From contig NZ_CP080647.1 of the NCBI RefSeq assembly GCF_019599145.1, positions 6,262,001 through 6,326,000 of the forward strand: 64,000 nucleotides of DNA, written 5' to 3'. This DNA is from Streptomyces akebiae (GTDB lineage: Bacteria; Actinomycetota; Actinomycetes; Streptomycetales; Streptomycetaceae). The translations under genes were made by a program, and so were the position numbers. Of this stretch, positions 51,312 to 59,343 are shown piece by piece. The notes beneath the pieces are model-generated. The model had not been told where the DNA came from, searched no databases, and was given only the letters and a program-made list of their open reading frames with translations. How positions within the stretch are numbered: position 1 is the stretch's first letter; each line of letters starts with the position of its first letter.

Positions 51312-51593
51312 ATGAACCGCAGTGAGCTGGTGGCCGCCCTGGCCGACCGCGCCGAGGTGACCCGTAAGGACGCCGACGCCGTGCTGGCCGCGTTCGCCGA
51401 GGTCGTCGGCGACATCGTCGCCAAGGGCGACGAGAAGGTCACCATCCCCGGCTTCCTGACCTTCGAGCGCACCCACCGTGCCGCTCGCACCGCTCGTAAC
51501 CCGCAGACCGGCGACCCGATCCAGATCCCGGCCGGCTACAGCGTGAAGGTCTCCGCGGGCAGCAAGCTCAAGGAAGCGGCCAAGGGCAAGTAA
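51312..51593 (+). CDS. hupA: HU-family nucleoid protein HupA
   Basis: A 93-residue HU protein: MNRSELVAALADRAEVTRKDADAVLAAF dimerisation helices and the DNA-bending arm with FERTHRAARTARNPQTGDPIQIPAG, ending in a short Lys tail. It binds and bends DNA without sequence specificity. It lacks the long Lys/Ala-rich tail of the second Streptomyces HU (HupS). The ATG at 51312 follows GGGAGTAACAAC. The 271-base upstream gap holds a direct repeat, and a perfect 18-bp terminator follows. Confidence 0.97.
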   Translation: MNRSELVAALADRAEVTRKDADAVLAAFAEVVGDIVAKGDEKVTIPGFLTFERTHRAARTARNPQTGDPIQIPAGYSVKVSAGSKLKEAAKGK

Positions 51594-51641
51594 CCTTGCC
51601 GGCTGTCTCGCACGGGATGGTGCGCGGCGCGTAGAACGCCT

Positions 51642-51681
51642 GATGGGGGCGGCACCTGGTCTTCCAGGTGCCGCCCCCATC
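51642..51681 (+). terminator. Strong terminator of hupA
   Basis: Perfect 18-bp stem (51642-51659 / 51664-51681) with loop TCTT. Confidence 0.93.
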
Positions 51682-51699
51682 GTCGTAGGGATTTCGGGT

Positions 51700-51780
51700 G
51701 CGGGTCCGGTGGGGGGGCTGGTCGCGCCCCACCGGACCCGCATATGTCACAGCCCCGCGCCCCTTACGGGGCGCGGGCCC
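51700..51780. repeat. GC-rich repeat copy between convergent hupA and murA
   Basis: Contains two hairpins: tgcgggtccggtgggg pairing with ccccaccggacccgca, and CCCGCGCCCC-TTAC-GGGGCGCGGG (51754-51777) directly at the murA stop. The second can terminate murA. The ccgcgcccct-type core places it in the window's repeat family. Confidence 0.75.
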
Positions 51781-53127
51781 CTAGCCCAGCGCCTTGCCCG
51801 GCAGCTCGACCTTCGCGCCGAGCTCCATGAGCTTCTCCATGAAGTTCTCGTAGCCGCGGTTGATCAGCTCGATGCCGTGGACCCGGGAGGTGCCCTGGGC
51901 CGCGAGGGCGGCGATGAGGTACGAGAAGCCGCCGCGCAGGTCGGGGATGACCAGGTCGGCGCCCTGGAGGCGGGTGGGGCCGGAGACGACCGCCGAGTGC
52001 AGGAAGTTGCGCTGGCCGAAGCGGCAGTGGGAGCCGCCGAGGCACTCGCGGTAGAGCTGGATGTGCGCACCCATCTGGTTCAGCGCCGAGGTGAACCCGA
52101 GCCGGGACTCGTAGACCGTCTCGTGGACGATCGAGAGGCCGGTGGCCTGCGTCAGCGCGACGACCAGGGGCTGCTGCCAGTCGGTCTGGAAGCCCGGGTG
52201 GACGTCCGTCTCCAGCGCGATCGACTTCAGCTGGCCGCCCGGGTGCCAGAAGCGGATGCCCTCGTCGTCGATCTCGAAGGCACCGCCCACCTTCCGGTAG
52301 GTGTTCAGGAACGTCATCATCGAGCGCTGCTGGGCGCCCCGGACATAGATGTCGCCTTCGGTCGCCAGCGCGGCGGACGCCCAGGAGGCGGCCTCCAGGC
52401 GGTCCGGGAGCGCCTTGTGGTTGTAGCCGCCGAGCGAGTCCACACCGGTGATGCGGATCGTGCGGTCGGTGTCCATCGCGATGATGGCGCCCATCTTCTG
52501 CAGGACGCAGATGAGGTCCTCGATCTCCGGCTCGATCGCCGCGTTCGAGAGTTCCGTCACGCCCTCCGCGAGGACGGCCGTGAGCAGCACCTGCTCGGTC
52601 GCGCCCACCGACGGGTACGGCAGCTGGATCTTGGTGCCCCGCAGCCGTCGCGGCGCCTCCAGGTACTGGCCGTCCTCCCGCTTCTCGATCTTCGCGCCGA
52701 ACTGCCGCAGCACCTCGAAGTGGAAGTCGATCGGCCGGCCGCCGATGTCGCAGCCGCCGAGGCCGGGGATGAACGCGTGGCCGAGGCGGTGCAGGAGGGG
52801 GCCGCAGAAGAGGATCGGGATGCGCGACGAGCCCGCGTGGGCGTCGATGTCGGCGACGTTCGCGCTCTCCACGTTCGTCGGGTCCATCACCAGCTCGCCC
52901 GGCTCGTCGCCGGGGCGGACCGTTACGCCATGCAGCTGCAGCAGTCCGCGCACGACCCGTACGTCGCGGATGTCGGGCACGTTGCGCAGCCGGCTCGGAC
53001 CGCTGCCGAGCAGCGCGGCGACCATGGCCTTGGGTACGAGGTTCTTCGCACCGCGGACACGGATCTCGCCACTGAGCGGGGTGCCGCCGTGTACAAGCAG
53101 TACGTCGTCAGAGCCGTTGACGGTCAT
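51781..53127 (-). CDS. murA: UDP-N-acetylglucosamine 1-carboxyvinyltransferase MurA
   Basis: A 448-residue EPSP-synthase-fold enzyme that transfers enolpyruvate from PEP to UDP-GlcNAc, the first committed step of peptidoglycan synthesis, in the cytoplasm. The catalytic loop has Cys126 in GLGGCDIGGRPID, the residue attacked by fosfomycin (mycobacteria have Asp there). Other features: LVPKAMVAALL near the N-terminus, YPSVGATEQVLLTA, and FQTDWQQPLVVAL. It is convergent with hupA. The ATG at 53127 gives the standard N-terminus. Confidence 0.97.
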   Translation of the reverse strand: MTVNGSDDVLLVHGGTPLSGEIRVRGAKNLVPKAMVAALLGSGPSRLRNVPDIRDVRVVRGLLQLHGVTVRPGDEPGELVMDPTNVESANVADIDAHAGSSRIPILFCGPLLHRLGHAFIPGLGGCDIGGRPIDFHFEVLRQFGAKIEKREDGQYLEAPRRLRGTKIQLPYPSVGATEQVLLTAVLAEGVTELSNAAIEPEIEDLICVLQKMGAIIAMDTDRTIRITGVDSLGGYNHKALPDRLEAASWASAALATEGDIYVRGAQQRSMMTFLNTYRKVGGAFEIDDEGIRFWHPGGQLKSIALETDVHPGFQTDWQQPLVVALTQATGLSIVHETVYESRLGFTSALNQMGAHIQLYRECLGGSHCRFGQRNFLHSAVVSGPTRLQGADLVIPDLRGGFSYLIAALAAQGTSRVHGIELINRGYENFMEKLMELGAKVELPGKALG

Positions 53128-53484
53128 GGATCTCGCGTTCCGTGGAGTTGGGCAGAGGCGTGTGCGGCGTGGGCGGACGGCCGACGGACCCGTTGTGCGG
53201 GGGCCGGCGCGGCGCGAGCCGGAGAGCTAGCGTAATCGCCGCCCACCCCCCTTCCGTAAGCCCAAGTGCTTCTCAGCCACGTCATGGATTCGCCACAACA
53301 CGAACCGTTCACCACCGGCCACGGGGGGTCACCGCGCGGACCCGTGCGACCCCGGCGCCCGCCGGTCTCCCCTCACCGCCCCGCCGGAGCTGCCGCGGGC
53401 CGCTGGCCTGGATTCATGGCCGCGCGCACACCGCTAGGGGCATTGACTCCCCGTACGCGGGCGGGATGCGGGATCATGTCTGGC
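53128..53484. other. Divergent gap between murA and the YqgE gene, no gene seen
   Basis: 357 bases. The open frame extending upstream of YqgE here (from 53266) is Pro/Arg-rich and not of YqgE type. No clear dyad, terminator or consensus promoter was found. Confidence 0.5.
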
Positions 53485-54057
53485 ATGACCGAGGTGTCCT
53501 CGCTCACAGGGCGGCTGCTCGTGGCCACGCCCGCCCTGGCGGACCCGAACTTCGACCGCGCTGTCGTGCTGCTCCTCGACCACGACGAGAAGGGCTCGCT
53601 CGGCGTGGTCCTCAACCGGCCCACCCCGGTGGACGTCGGCGACATCCTGGAGGGCTGGGCGGATCTCGCCGGCGAACCCGGGGTGGTCTTCCAGGGCGGC
53701 CCGGTGCAACTGGACGCGGCGCTGGGGGTCGCGGTGATCCCCGGCGGCGGCTCCGTGGACCGGACCCCGCTCGGCTGGCGGCGCGTGCACGGCGCGATCG
53801 GCCTGGTCGACCTGGAGGCCCCGCCGGAGCTGCTGGCCTCCGCGCTCGGCTCGCTGCGCATCTTCGCCGGGTACGCGGGCTGGGGCCCCGGCCAGTTGGA
53901 GGACGAACTGGCCGAGGGCGCCTGGTACGTCGTCGAGTCCGAACCCGGCGACGTGTCCTCCCCCTGCCCGGAACGGCTCTGGCGCGAGGTCCTGCGCCGC
54001 CAGCGCAGCGAACTCGCGATGGTGGCCACGTACCCGGACGACCCTTCGCTCAACTGA
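53485..54057 (+). CDS. YqgE/AlgH family protein (DUF179)
   Basis: A 190-residue protein of the widespread YqgE/AlgH family: MTEVSSLTGRLLVATPALADPNFDRAVVLLLDHDEKGSLGVVLNRPT, then FQGGPVQ and LRIFAGYAGWGPGQLEDEL. The biochemical role is unsettled (AlgH was first described as an alginate regulator in Pseudomonas). ATG 53485 is chosen because homologues begin MTEVSS; an in-frame ATG at 53476 would add MSG. The DUF3039 gene follows after 29 bases with its own -10 element. Confidence 0.92.
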   Translation: MTEVSSLTGRLLVATPALADPNFDRAVVLLLDHDEKGSLGVVLNRPTPVDVGDILEGWADLAGEPGVVFQGGPVQLDAALGVAVIPGGGSVDRTPLGWRRVHGAIGLVDLEAPPELLASALGSLRIFAGYAGWGPGQLEDELAEGAWYVVESEPGDVSSPCPERLWREVLRRQRSELAMVATYPDDPSLN

Positions 54058-54073
54058 TGCGAGTGCGCTTCAG

Positions 54074-54079
54074 TACCCT
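54074..54079 (+). promoter_or_regulatory. -10 element of the DUF3039 gene (leaderless)
   Basis: TACCCT ends 7 bases before the ATG at 54087, with no room for a ribosome site. Confidence 0.45.
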
Positions 54080-54086
54080 TGGCGTC

Positions 54087-54368
54087 ATGAGCACTCTTGA
54101 GCCCGAGCGCGGTACTGGTACGGGGACCCTCGTCGAGCCGACGCCGCAGACGTCGCACGGCGATGGTGACCACGAGCGCTTCGCCCACTATGTCCAGAAG
54201 GACAAGATCATGGCGAGCGCCCTCGACGGCACGCCCGTCGTGGCGTTGTGCGGGAAGGTGTGGGTCCCGGGCCGCGACCCGAAGAAGTACCCCGTGTGCC
54301 CCATGTGCAAGGAGATCTTCGAGTCCCTCGGCGCGGGCGGCGACGACCAGGGCGACGGCAAGAAGTAA
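54087..54368 (+). CDS. DUF3039 zinc-ribbon-like small protein
   Basis: A 93-residue actinobacterial conserved protein. An acidic/Thr-rich head, then HERFAHYVQKDKIMASALDGTPVVALCGKVWVP and KKYPVCPMCKEIF. Three cysteines (ALCGK, VCPMC) suggest a metal-binding ribbon. Function unknown. It is probably expressed from a leaderless transcript and is followed by a good terminator. Confidence 0.9.
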   Translation: MSTLEPERGTGTGTLVEPTPQTSHGDGDHERFAHYVQKDKIMASALDGTPVVALCGKVWVPGRDPKKYPVCPMCKEIFESLGAGGDDQGDGKK

Positions 54369-54380
54369 TCAGGGCGCGAT

Positions 54381-54416
54381 CGGCTCGGGAGCGCTGTCGG
54401 CGGGTGCTCCCGAGCT
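54381..54416 (+). terminator. Terminator after DUF3039
   Basis: Perfect 10-bp stem GCTCGGGAGC / GCTCCCGAGC with a 13-base loop and TTT, 12 bases after the stop. Confidence 0.85.
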
Positions 54417-54470
54417 TTGTCGCGCCCTTTGTACTGAACCTCGTTGCAGGGGACGCTTCTTCGGATCACA

Positions 54471-54488
54471 AGGTGGTTGAGACCTCTT
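54471..54488 (+). promoter_or_regulatory. Possible DasR site (dre) of the hexosaminidase/ABC operon
   Basis: Within aggtggttgagacctctt, TGGTTGAGACCT matches 9 of 12 bases of TGGTCTAGACCA, the core of DasR response elements. DasR controls chitin/GlcNAc genes in Streptomyces, which suits the GH20 enzyme of this operon. Confidence 0.45.
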
Positions 54489-54543
54489 GTGGTCATGTTC
54501 ATGTACTCCATAGCCTCCGGTGTGTTGTGTAGAGCAGAACGCC

Positions 54544-54562
54544 CGTTGCAGAGAATGCAACG
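54544..54562 (+). promoter_or_regulatory. Inverted repeat in the leader of the same operon
   Basis: CGTTGCA-gagaa-TGCAACG, perfect 7-bp arms, 30 bases before the start codon and just ahead of the ribosome site GGAGGA. A related CGTTGCA half occurs at about 54442. Likely a second operator. Confidence 0.5.
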
Positions 54563-54592
54563 CTCCGCTCCCCCCTCCGGAGGATTCGCTCG

Positions 54593-55894
54593 ATGAAGCT
54601 CGCCGCCCGACTCGCCGCGCCCCTAGCGGCACTGGCCCTCGCCGGGCTGACCGCCTGTGCCCCTCAGACCTCCGACAACTCCTCCTCCGGGGAGGACGAG
54701 AAGACCGGCACCCTGCGGGTGTGGCTCTTCCAGGAGGTGAGCAACGAGCCGAAGCAGAAGGTCGTCGACAAGGTGGTCGCCGCCTTCGAGAAGGCGCACG
54801 ACGGCGCGAAGGTGAAGGTCGAGTACATCCCCGTCGAGACCCGCGCCCAGCGCATCAAGGCCGCCTTCAACGATCCCGAGAGCGCGCCCGACGTCATCGA
54901 GTACGGCAACACGGACACCGCCGGCTACGTGAAGGACGGCGGACTCGCCGACGTCACCACGGAGTTCAACGCCTGGTCCGAGGCCAAGGACTCCGACCCG
55001 ACCGCCAAGACGTCCGTGACGGTCGACGGAAAGGTCTACGGGGCGCCGTTCTTCGTGGGCGTGCGCGCCCTGTACTACCGCACCGACGTCTTCGAGGAAC
55101 TCGGCCTCGAACCCCCGAAGACCCTCGACGAGCTGGCCACCACCGCCAAGCGGATCCGCGCCGCCGAGCCGGACCTGTACGGGCTCGTCGTCGGCGGCGC
55201 CTACACCTACGGCGCCATGCCCTTCGTCTGGGCCAACGGCGGCGAGATCGCCGAGGGCAAGGGCGGCTCGTACGCCTCCACCATCGACAGCGCGGCCGCC
55301 CAAAAGGGCATCGAGGCCTACACCTCGCTGTTCGGCGACGACAACTGCCCGGCCGCCAAGTGCGCGAGCATGGGCGGCAACGACACGGTCACCGCGTTCG
55401 CCGCCGGCAAGGCGGGCATGGCGATCGGCGGTGACTTCAGTCACGCGGCGGTGGAGGCCGGCAAGGTCAAGGGCAAGTACGCGGTCGTGCCGCTGCCGGG
55501 GGTGAAGTCCGGCTCGGTGGCACCCGCGTTCGCGGGCGGCAACAACATCGGCGTCCTGAAGAGCACCACGCACCGCACCCTCGCCGTCGACCTGATGAAG
55601 CGGCTGGCGTCCAAGGAGACCCAGGGCGAACTCTTCGACGCGATGGGCTTCCTGCCGACGTACACGGACGTGCGGGCCGAGGCGGCCGAGGAGGAGCCGT
55701 TCATCGAGCCCTTCGTCAAGACGCTGTCCTCCGGTACGAAGTTCGTGCCCGCCTCCCCGGCGTGGGCGCAGATCGACGCGTCGCTGGTGCTGCCGACGAT
55801 GTTCCAGGAGGTCGTCAGCGGCAAGAAGGACGTGGCGGAGGCGTCGAAGGACGCGGCGAAGCGGATGAACGATGCGTTCGGCTCCGCCGGTTGA
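54593..55894 (+). CDS. ABC transporter substrate-binding lipoprotein (chitooligosaccharide/GlcNAc type)
   Basis: A 433-residue family 1 binding protein. Signal peptide and lipobox ALAGLTACAP, then TLRVWLFQEVSNEPKQKVVDKVVAAFE, APDVIEYGNTDTAGYV, YGAPFFVGVRALYYRTDVFEELG, and FAGGNNIGVLKST. GGAGGA precedes the ATG. It heads a binding protein-permease-permease-GH20 operon; the GH20 enzyme and the DasR-like site point to N-acetylglucosamine-containing oligosaccharides as ligand. Confidence 0.94.
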   Translation: MKLAARLAAPLAALALAGLTACAPQTSDNSSSGEDEKTGTLRVWLFQEVSNEPKQKVVDKVVAAFEKAHDGAKVKVEYIPVETRAQRIKAAFNDPESAPDVIEYGNTDTAGYVKDGGLADVTTEFNAWSEAKDSDPTAKTSVTVDGKVYGAPFFVGVRALYYRTDVFEELGLEPPKTLDELATTAKRIRAAEPDLYGLVVGGAYTYGAMPFVWANGGEIAEGKGGSYASTIDSAAAQKGIEAYTSLFGDDNCPAAKCASMGGNDTVTAFAAGKAGMAIGGDFSHAAVEAGKVKGKYAVVPLPGVKSGSVAPAFAGGNNIGVLKSTTHRTLAVDLMKRLASKETQGELFDAMGFLPTYTDVRAEAAEEEPFIEPFVKTLSSGTKFVPASPAWAQIDASLVLPTMFQEVVSGKKDVAEASKDAAKRMNDAFGSAG

Positions 55895-55908
55895 GCGGGG
55901 GGCGCCCA

Positions 55909-56853
55909 GTGGGGTGGGGGGGTGCTGAGCGTGGGCGGCCTCGGGTTCGTCGTGGCTTGTCAAGCGGTTCCCCGCGCCCCTTTCGGGGCGCGACCCCTTG
56001 GCTCTATCTCGCCCCGGCGCTTGTCGTCCTCGGTGGGTTGTTCGTCTATCCCGTCTATCAGCTTGGGCTGATCTCGTTCTTCGAGTACACGCAGGCTCAG
56101 GTCAGTGGTGGGGAACCAGCCACGTTCCAGGGGTTGGGGAACTACGCCGAGCTGTTCGGGGACGGGCAGTTCTGGCAGGTGCTGCTCGCCACCGTCGTGT
56201 TCGCGGCGGCGTGTGTGGTGTCCACGCTCGCCGTCGGATGCGCGCTCGCCGTGCTGCTGACACGAGTACGGGCCGTGCCGCGGCTCGCGCTGATGCTGGC
56301 GGCGCTCGGCGCCTGGGCGACCCCGGCGATCACCGGCTCCACGGTCTGGCTGTTGCTGTTCGACCCGGACTTCGGGCCGGTCAACCGCGTCCTGGGGCTC
56401 GGCGACCACTCCTGGACGTACGGGCGGTACAGCGCCTTCTTCCTCGTCCTGCTCGAAGTGGTCTGGTGTTCTTTCCCGTTCGTGATGGTGACCGTCTACG
56501 CGGGCATCCGCTCCGTACCGGCGGAGGTCCTGGAGGCCGCGGCTCTGGACGGCGCCTCGCAGTGGCGGATCTGGCGGTCGATTCTCGCGCCGATGCTCCG
56601 CCCGATCCTCGTCGTCGTCACCATTCAGTCGATCATCTGGGACTTCAAGGTCTTCACCCAGATCTATGTGATGACGGGTGGTGGCGGTATAGCGGGCCAG
56701 AACCTCGTCCTGAACGTGTACGCCTACCAGAAGGCGTTCGCGTCCTCGCAGTACGGCCTCGGCTCGGCGATCGGCGTGGTGATGCTGGTGATTCTGCTGG
56801 CGGTCACCCTCGTCTATGTGCGACTGCTGCGCGGGCAAGGGGAGGAGCTGTGA
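55909..56853 (+). CDS. Sugar ABC transporter permease (MalF type) with repeat-encoded N-terminus
   Basis: A 314-residue permease with six membrane segments beginning TPWLYLAPALVVLGGLFVYPVYQL; the EAA loop is LEAAALDGASQWRIWRSILAP. The conserved region starts at about residue 28. Upstream, the only plausible start is the GTG at 55909 (after GGGGGG), 12 bases past the binding-protein stop. The intervening sequence is a copy of the GC-rich palindromic repeat read in frame as SSGSPRPFRGA. So the cytoplasmic head appears to have been replaced or built by the repeat. Another possible start is TTG 55955 (GLSSGS) within the repeat. Confidence 0.88.
   Translation: MGWGGAERGRPRVRRGLSSGSPRPFRGATPWLYLAPALVVLGGLFVYPVYQLGLISFFEYTQAQVSGGEPATFQGLGNYAELFGDGQFWQVLLATVVFAAACVVSTLAVGCALAVLLTRVRAVPRLALMLAALGAWATPAITGSTVWLLLFDPDFGPVNRVLGLGDHSWTYGRYSAFFLVLLEVVWCSFPFVMVTVYAGIRSVPAEVLEAAALDGASQWRIWRSILAPMLRPILVVVTIQSIIWDFKVFTQIYVMTGGGGIAGQNLVLNVYAYQKAFASSQYGLGSAIGVVMLVILLAVTLVYVRLLRGQGEEL
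55928..55996. repeat. GC-rich palindromic repeat inside the 5' end of the permease gene
   Basis: aagcggttccccgcgcccctttcggggcgcgacccctt carries the family core plus a cgccccgaaagg-type hairpin identical to the 32197-32262 copy (cccctttcggggcg). Confidence 0.8.
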
Positions 56854-57692
56854 ATTCACCGGGTTTCCCGCGACGGCCCTGGCGGCTCGCCGCGGAGGCG
56901 TCCGCCCTGGTCATCGCGGTCGTGGTGGCGTTCCCGCTCTACTGGATGGTGCTGAGCGCCCTCAAGCCGACGGGTGAGATCGAGTCGTCCGAGCCCCGGC
57001 CGTGGACCCTCGCGCCGACCCTGGATTCCTTCCGCCGCGTCTTCGGGCAGCAGGAATTCGGCCGTTACTTCGCCAACAGCCTTGTCGTCGCCTGCACGGT
57101 GGTCGTCGCCTCCGCGCTCATCGCGTTTCTCGCCGCGACGGCGGTCACGCGATTCCGCTTCCGATTCCGGACCACCTTGCTGATCATGTTCCTGGTGGCC
57201 CAGATGGTTCCGGTGGAGGCGCTGACCATCCCTCTCTTCTTCCAGATGCGGGACTTCGGTCAACTCAATACGCTGGGCGCGCTGATCCTGCCCCACATCG
57301 CCTTCTCGCTGCCGTTCGCGATCTGGATGCTGCGGGGCTTCGTGAAGGCCGTACCGGAGGCGCTGGAGGAGGCCGCCCAACTCGACGGGGCGAGCCGTTC
57401 CCGATTCCTCTGGCAGATCCTTTTCCCCCTCGTCTTCCCGGGGTTGGTCGCCACCAGTGTCTTCTCCTTCATCTCGGCGTGGAACGACTTCCTGTTCGCC
57501 AAGTCGTTCATCATCAGCGACACCTCCCAGTCCACCCTGCCGATGGCCCTCCTGGTCTTCTACAAGCCGGAAGAGCCGGACTGGGGCGGCGTGATGGCGG
57601 CGTCCACCGTGATGACCGTCCCGGTGCTGATCTTCTTCGTACTCGTACAGCGACGGCTGGTCTCCGGACTGGGCGGCGCGGTGAAGGACTGA
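56850..57692 (+). CDS. Sugar ABC transporter permease (MalG type)
   Basis: A 280-residue permease with six spans, EAA loop LEEAAQLDGASRSRFLWQILFP and C-terminus RRLVSGLGGAVKD. The GTG at 56850 overlaps the stop of the MalF-type permease (GTGA), with GGGGAGGAG in front. Together with that subunit it forms the membrane channel of the importer. The GH20 gene starts one base after its stop. Confidence 0.95.
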   Translation: MNSPGFPRRPWRLAAEASALVIAVVVAFPLYWMVLSALKPTGEIESSEPRPWTLAPTLDSFRRVFGQQEFGRYFANSLVVACTVVVASALIAFLAATAVTRFRFRFRTTLLIMFLVAQMVPVEALTIPLFFQMRDFGQLNTLGALILPHIAFSLPFAIWMLRGFVKAVPEALEEAAQLDGASRSRFLWQILFPLVFPGLVATSVFSFISAWNDFLFAKSFIISDTSQSTLPMALLVFYKPEEPDWGGVMAASTVMTVPVLIFFVLVQRRLVSGLGGAVKD

Positions 57693-57693
57693 T

Positions 57694-59343
57694 GTGAGGA
57701 ACTCCCCCCTGATCCCGGCACCCTGCGGCGTCGCCGCCGGTGCCGGCGAGGTACGGCTGACCGCGCACTCCCGGCTCTTCGCCTGCGACGGGACGGAGGG
57801 CGTCGGCCGCTGGCTGGGCACCGTACTGCGGGACGCCACCGGCCTGCCGCTGCGCGAGGGACGGGAACTCGACGACACGGAGGGGGACGGCATCGGGCTC
57901 CGGCTCGACCCCGGACTCGGTTCCGAGGAGTACCGCCTCGTCAGCGACCCCTCCGGCGTCCTCGTCGAGGGCGGCGGCGCGGCCGGTGTCTTCTGGGGTG
58001 CGCAGACCCTGCGTCAACTCCTCGGCCCCGAGGCGTACCGCAGGGCCCCGATCCACCGCGACCGCGCCTGGACCGTGCCGTACGTCACCGTCGAGGACGC
58101 CCCCCGCTTCCGCTGGCGCGGCCTCATGCTCGACGTCGCCCGGCACTTCATGCCCAAGGACGGGGTCCTGCGCTATCTGGACCTGATGGCCGCGCACAAA
58201 CTCAACGTCCTCCACCTGCACCTGACCGACGACCAGGGCTGGCGGGTCGAGATCAAGCGGTACCCCCGGCTGACCGAGGTCGGCTCCTGGCGGGCCCGTA
58301 CGAAATTCGGCCACCGCGCCTCACCCCTGTGGGAGGAGAAGCCGCACGGGGGTCACTACACCCAGGACGACCTCCGCGAGATCGTCGCCTACGCGGCGGA
58401 GCGGCACATCACGGTGGTCCCCGAGATCGACGTCCCGGGACACAGCCAGGCCGCCGTCGCCGCGTACCCGGAACTCGGCAACACCGACGTCGTCGACACG
58501 GCCTCCCTCGCCGTCTGGGACACCTGGGGCGTCAACAAGAACGTACTCGCCCCCACCGACCACACCCTGCGCTTCTACGAGGGGGTGTTCGAGGAGGTCC
58601 TGGAGCTGTTTCCGGCCGATGCCGCCCCGTTCTCGGCGTTCGTGCACATCGGCGGCGACGAGTGCCCCAAGGACCAGTGGCGGGAGTCGGCCGCCGCGCA
58701 GGCCCGGATGCGGGAGCTGGGGCTCGCGGACGAGGACGCGTTGCAGTCCTGGTTCGTCCGGCACTTCGACAACTGGCTGACCGCGCGCGGGCGTCGCCTG
58801 ATCGGATGGGACGAGATCCTGGAGGGTGGCTTGGCGCCGGGGGCCGCGGTGTCGTCCTGGCGGGGGTACGCGGGCGGTGTCACGGCGGCCCGCATGGGTC
58901 ACGACGTGGTCATGTGTCCCGAGCAGCAGGTGTATCTGGACCACCGGCAGGACGACGGCCCCGACGAGCCGGTGCCCATCGGCTGGGTGCGCACCCTGGA
59001 GGACGTCTTCCGGTTCGAGCCCGTTCCACCGGAGTTGACGCACGACGAGGCTCGGCACGTGCTGGGCACCCAGGCCAATGTGTGGACCGAGGTGATGGAG
59101 GATCAGGCGCGCGTGGACTACCAGACGTTTCCGCGCCTGGCGGCCTTCGCCGAGGTGGCCTGGAGTCGGCTGCCGGCCCCCGCCGAACGTGACTTCGGCG
59201 ACTTCGAGCGGCGGATGACGGTCCACCGCGCGCGACTTGACGCCCTGGGGGTCGGTTATCGGCCGCCTTCGGGCCCCCGTCCGTGGCAGCGACGACCCGG
59301 TGTGCTCGGACGTCCGATCGAGGGGGCGCCCCCGAACGTGTGA
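57694..59343 (+). CDS. Beta-N-acetylhexosaminidase, GH20
   Basis: A 549-residue family 20 glycoside hydrolase. An N-terminal alpha/beta domain (about 1-125) precedes the TIM barrel from RFRWRGLMLDVARHFMPKDGV. The catalytic pair is Asp322-Glu323 in FVHIGGDECPKDQW; Asp orients the substrate acetamido group and Glu is the acid. Tryptophans GWDEILEGG and SSWRGYAGG line the pocket. No signal peptide: it acts in the cytoplasm on oligosaccharides brought in by the operon's importer, releasing terminal GlcNAc or GalNAc. The GTG start overlaps the end of the permease region by coupling (TGATGTGAGG). Confidence 0.95.
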   Translation: MRNSPLIPAPCGVAAGAGEVRLTAHSRLFACDGTEGVGRWLGTVLRDATGLPLREGRELDDTEGDGIGLRLDPGLGSEEYRLVSDPSGVLVEGGGAAGVFWGAQTLRQLLGPEAYRRAPIHRDRAWTVPYVTVEDAPRFRWRGLMLDVARHFMPKDGVLRYLDLMAAHKLNVLHLHLTDDQGWRVEIKRYPRLTEVGSWRARTKFGHRASPLWEEKPHGGHYTQDDLREIVAYAAERHITVVPEIDVPGHSQAAVAAYPELGNTDVVDTASLAVWDTWGVNKNVLAPTDHTLRFYEGVFEEVLELFPADAAPFSAFVHIGGDECPKDQWRESAAAQARMRELGLADEDALQSWFVRHFDNWLTARGRRLIGWDEILEGGLAPGAAVSSWRGYAGGVTAARMGHDVVMCPEQQVYLDHRQDDGPDEPVPIGWVRTLEDVFRFEPVPPELTHDEARHVLGTQANVWTEVMEDQARVDYQTFPRLAAFAEVAWSRLPAPAERDFGDFERRMTVHRARLDALGVGYRPPSGPRPWQRRPGVLGRPIEGAPPNV

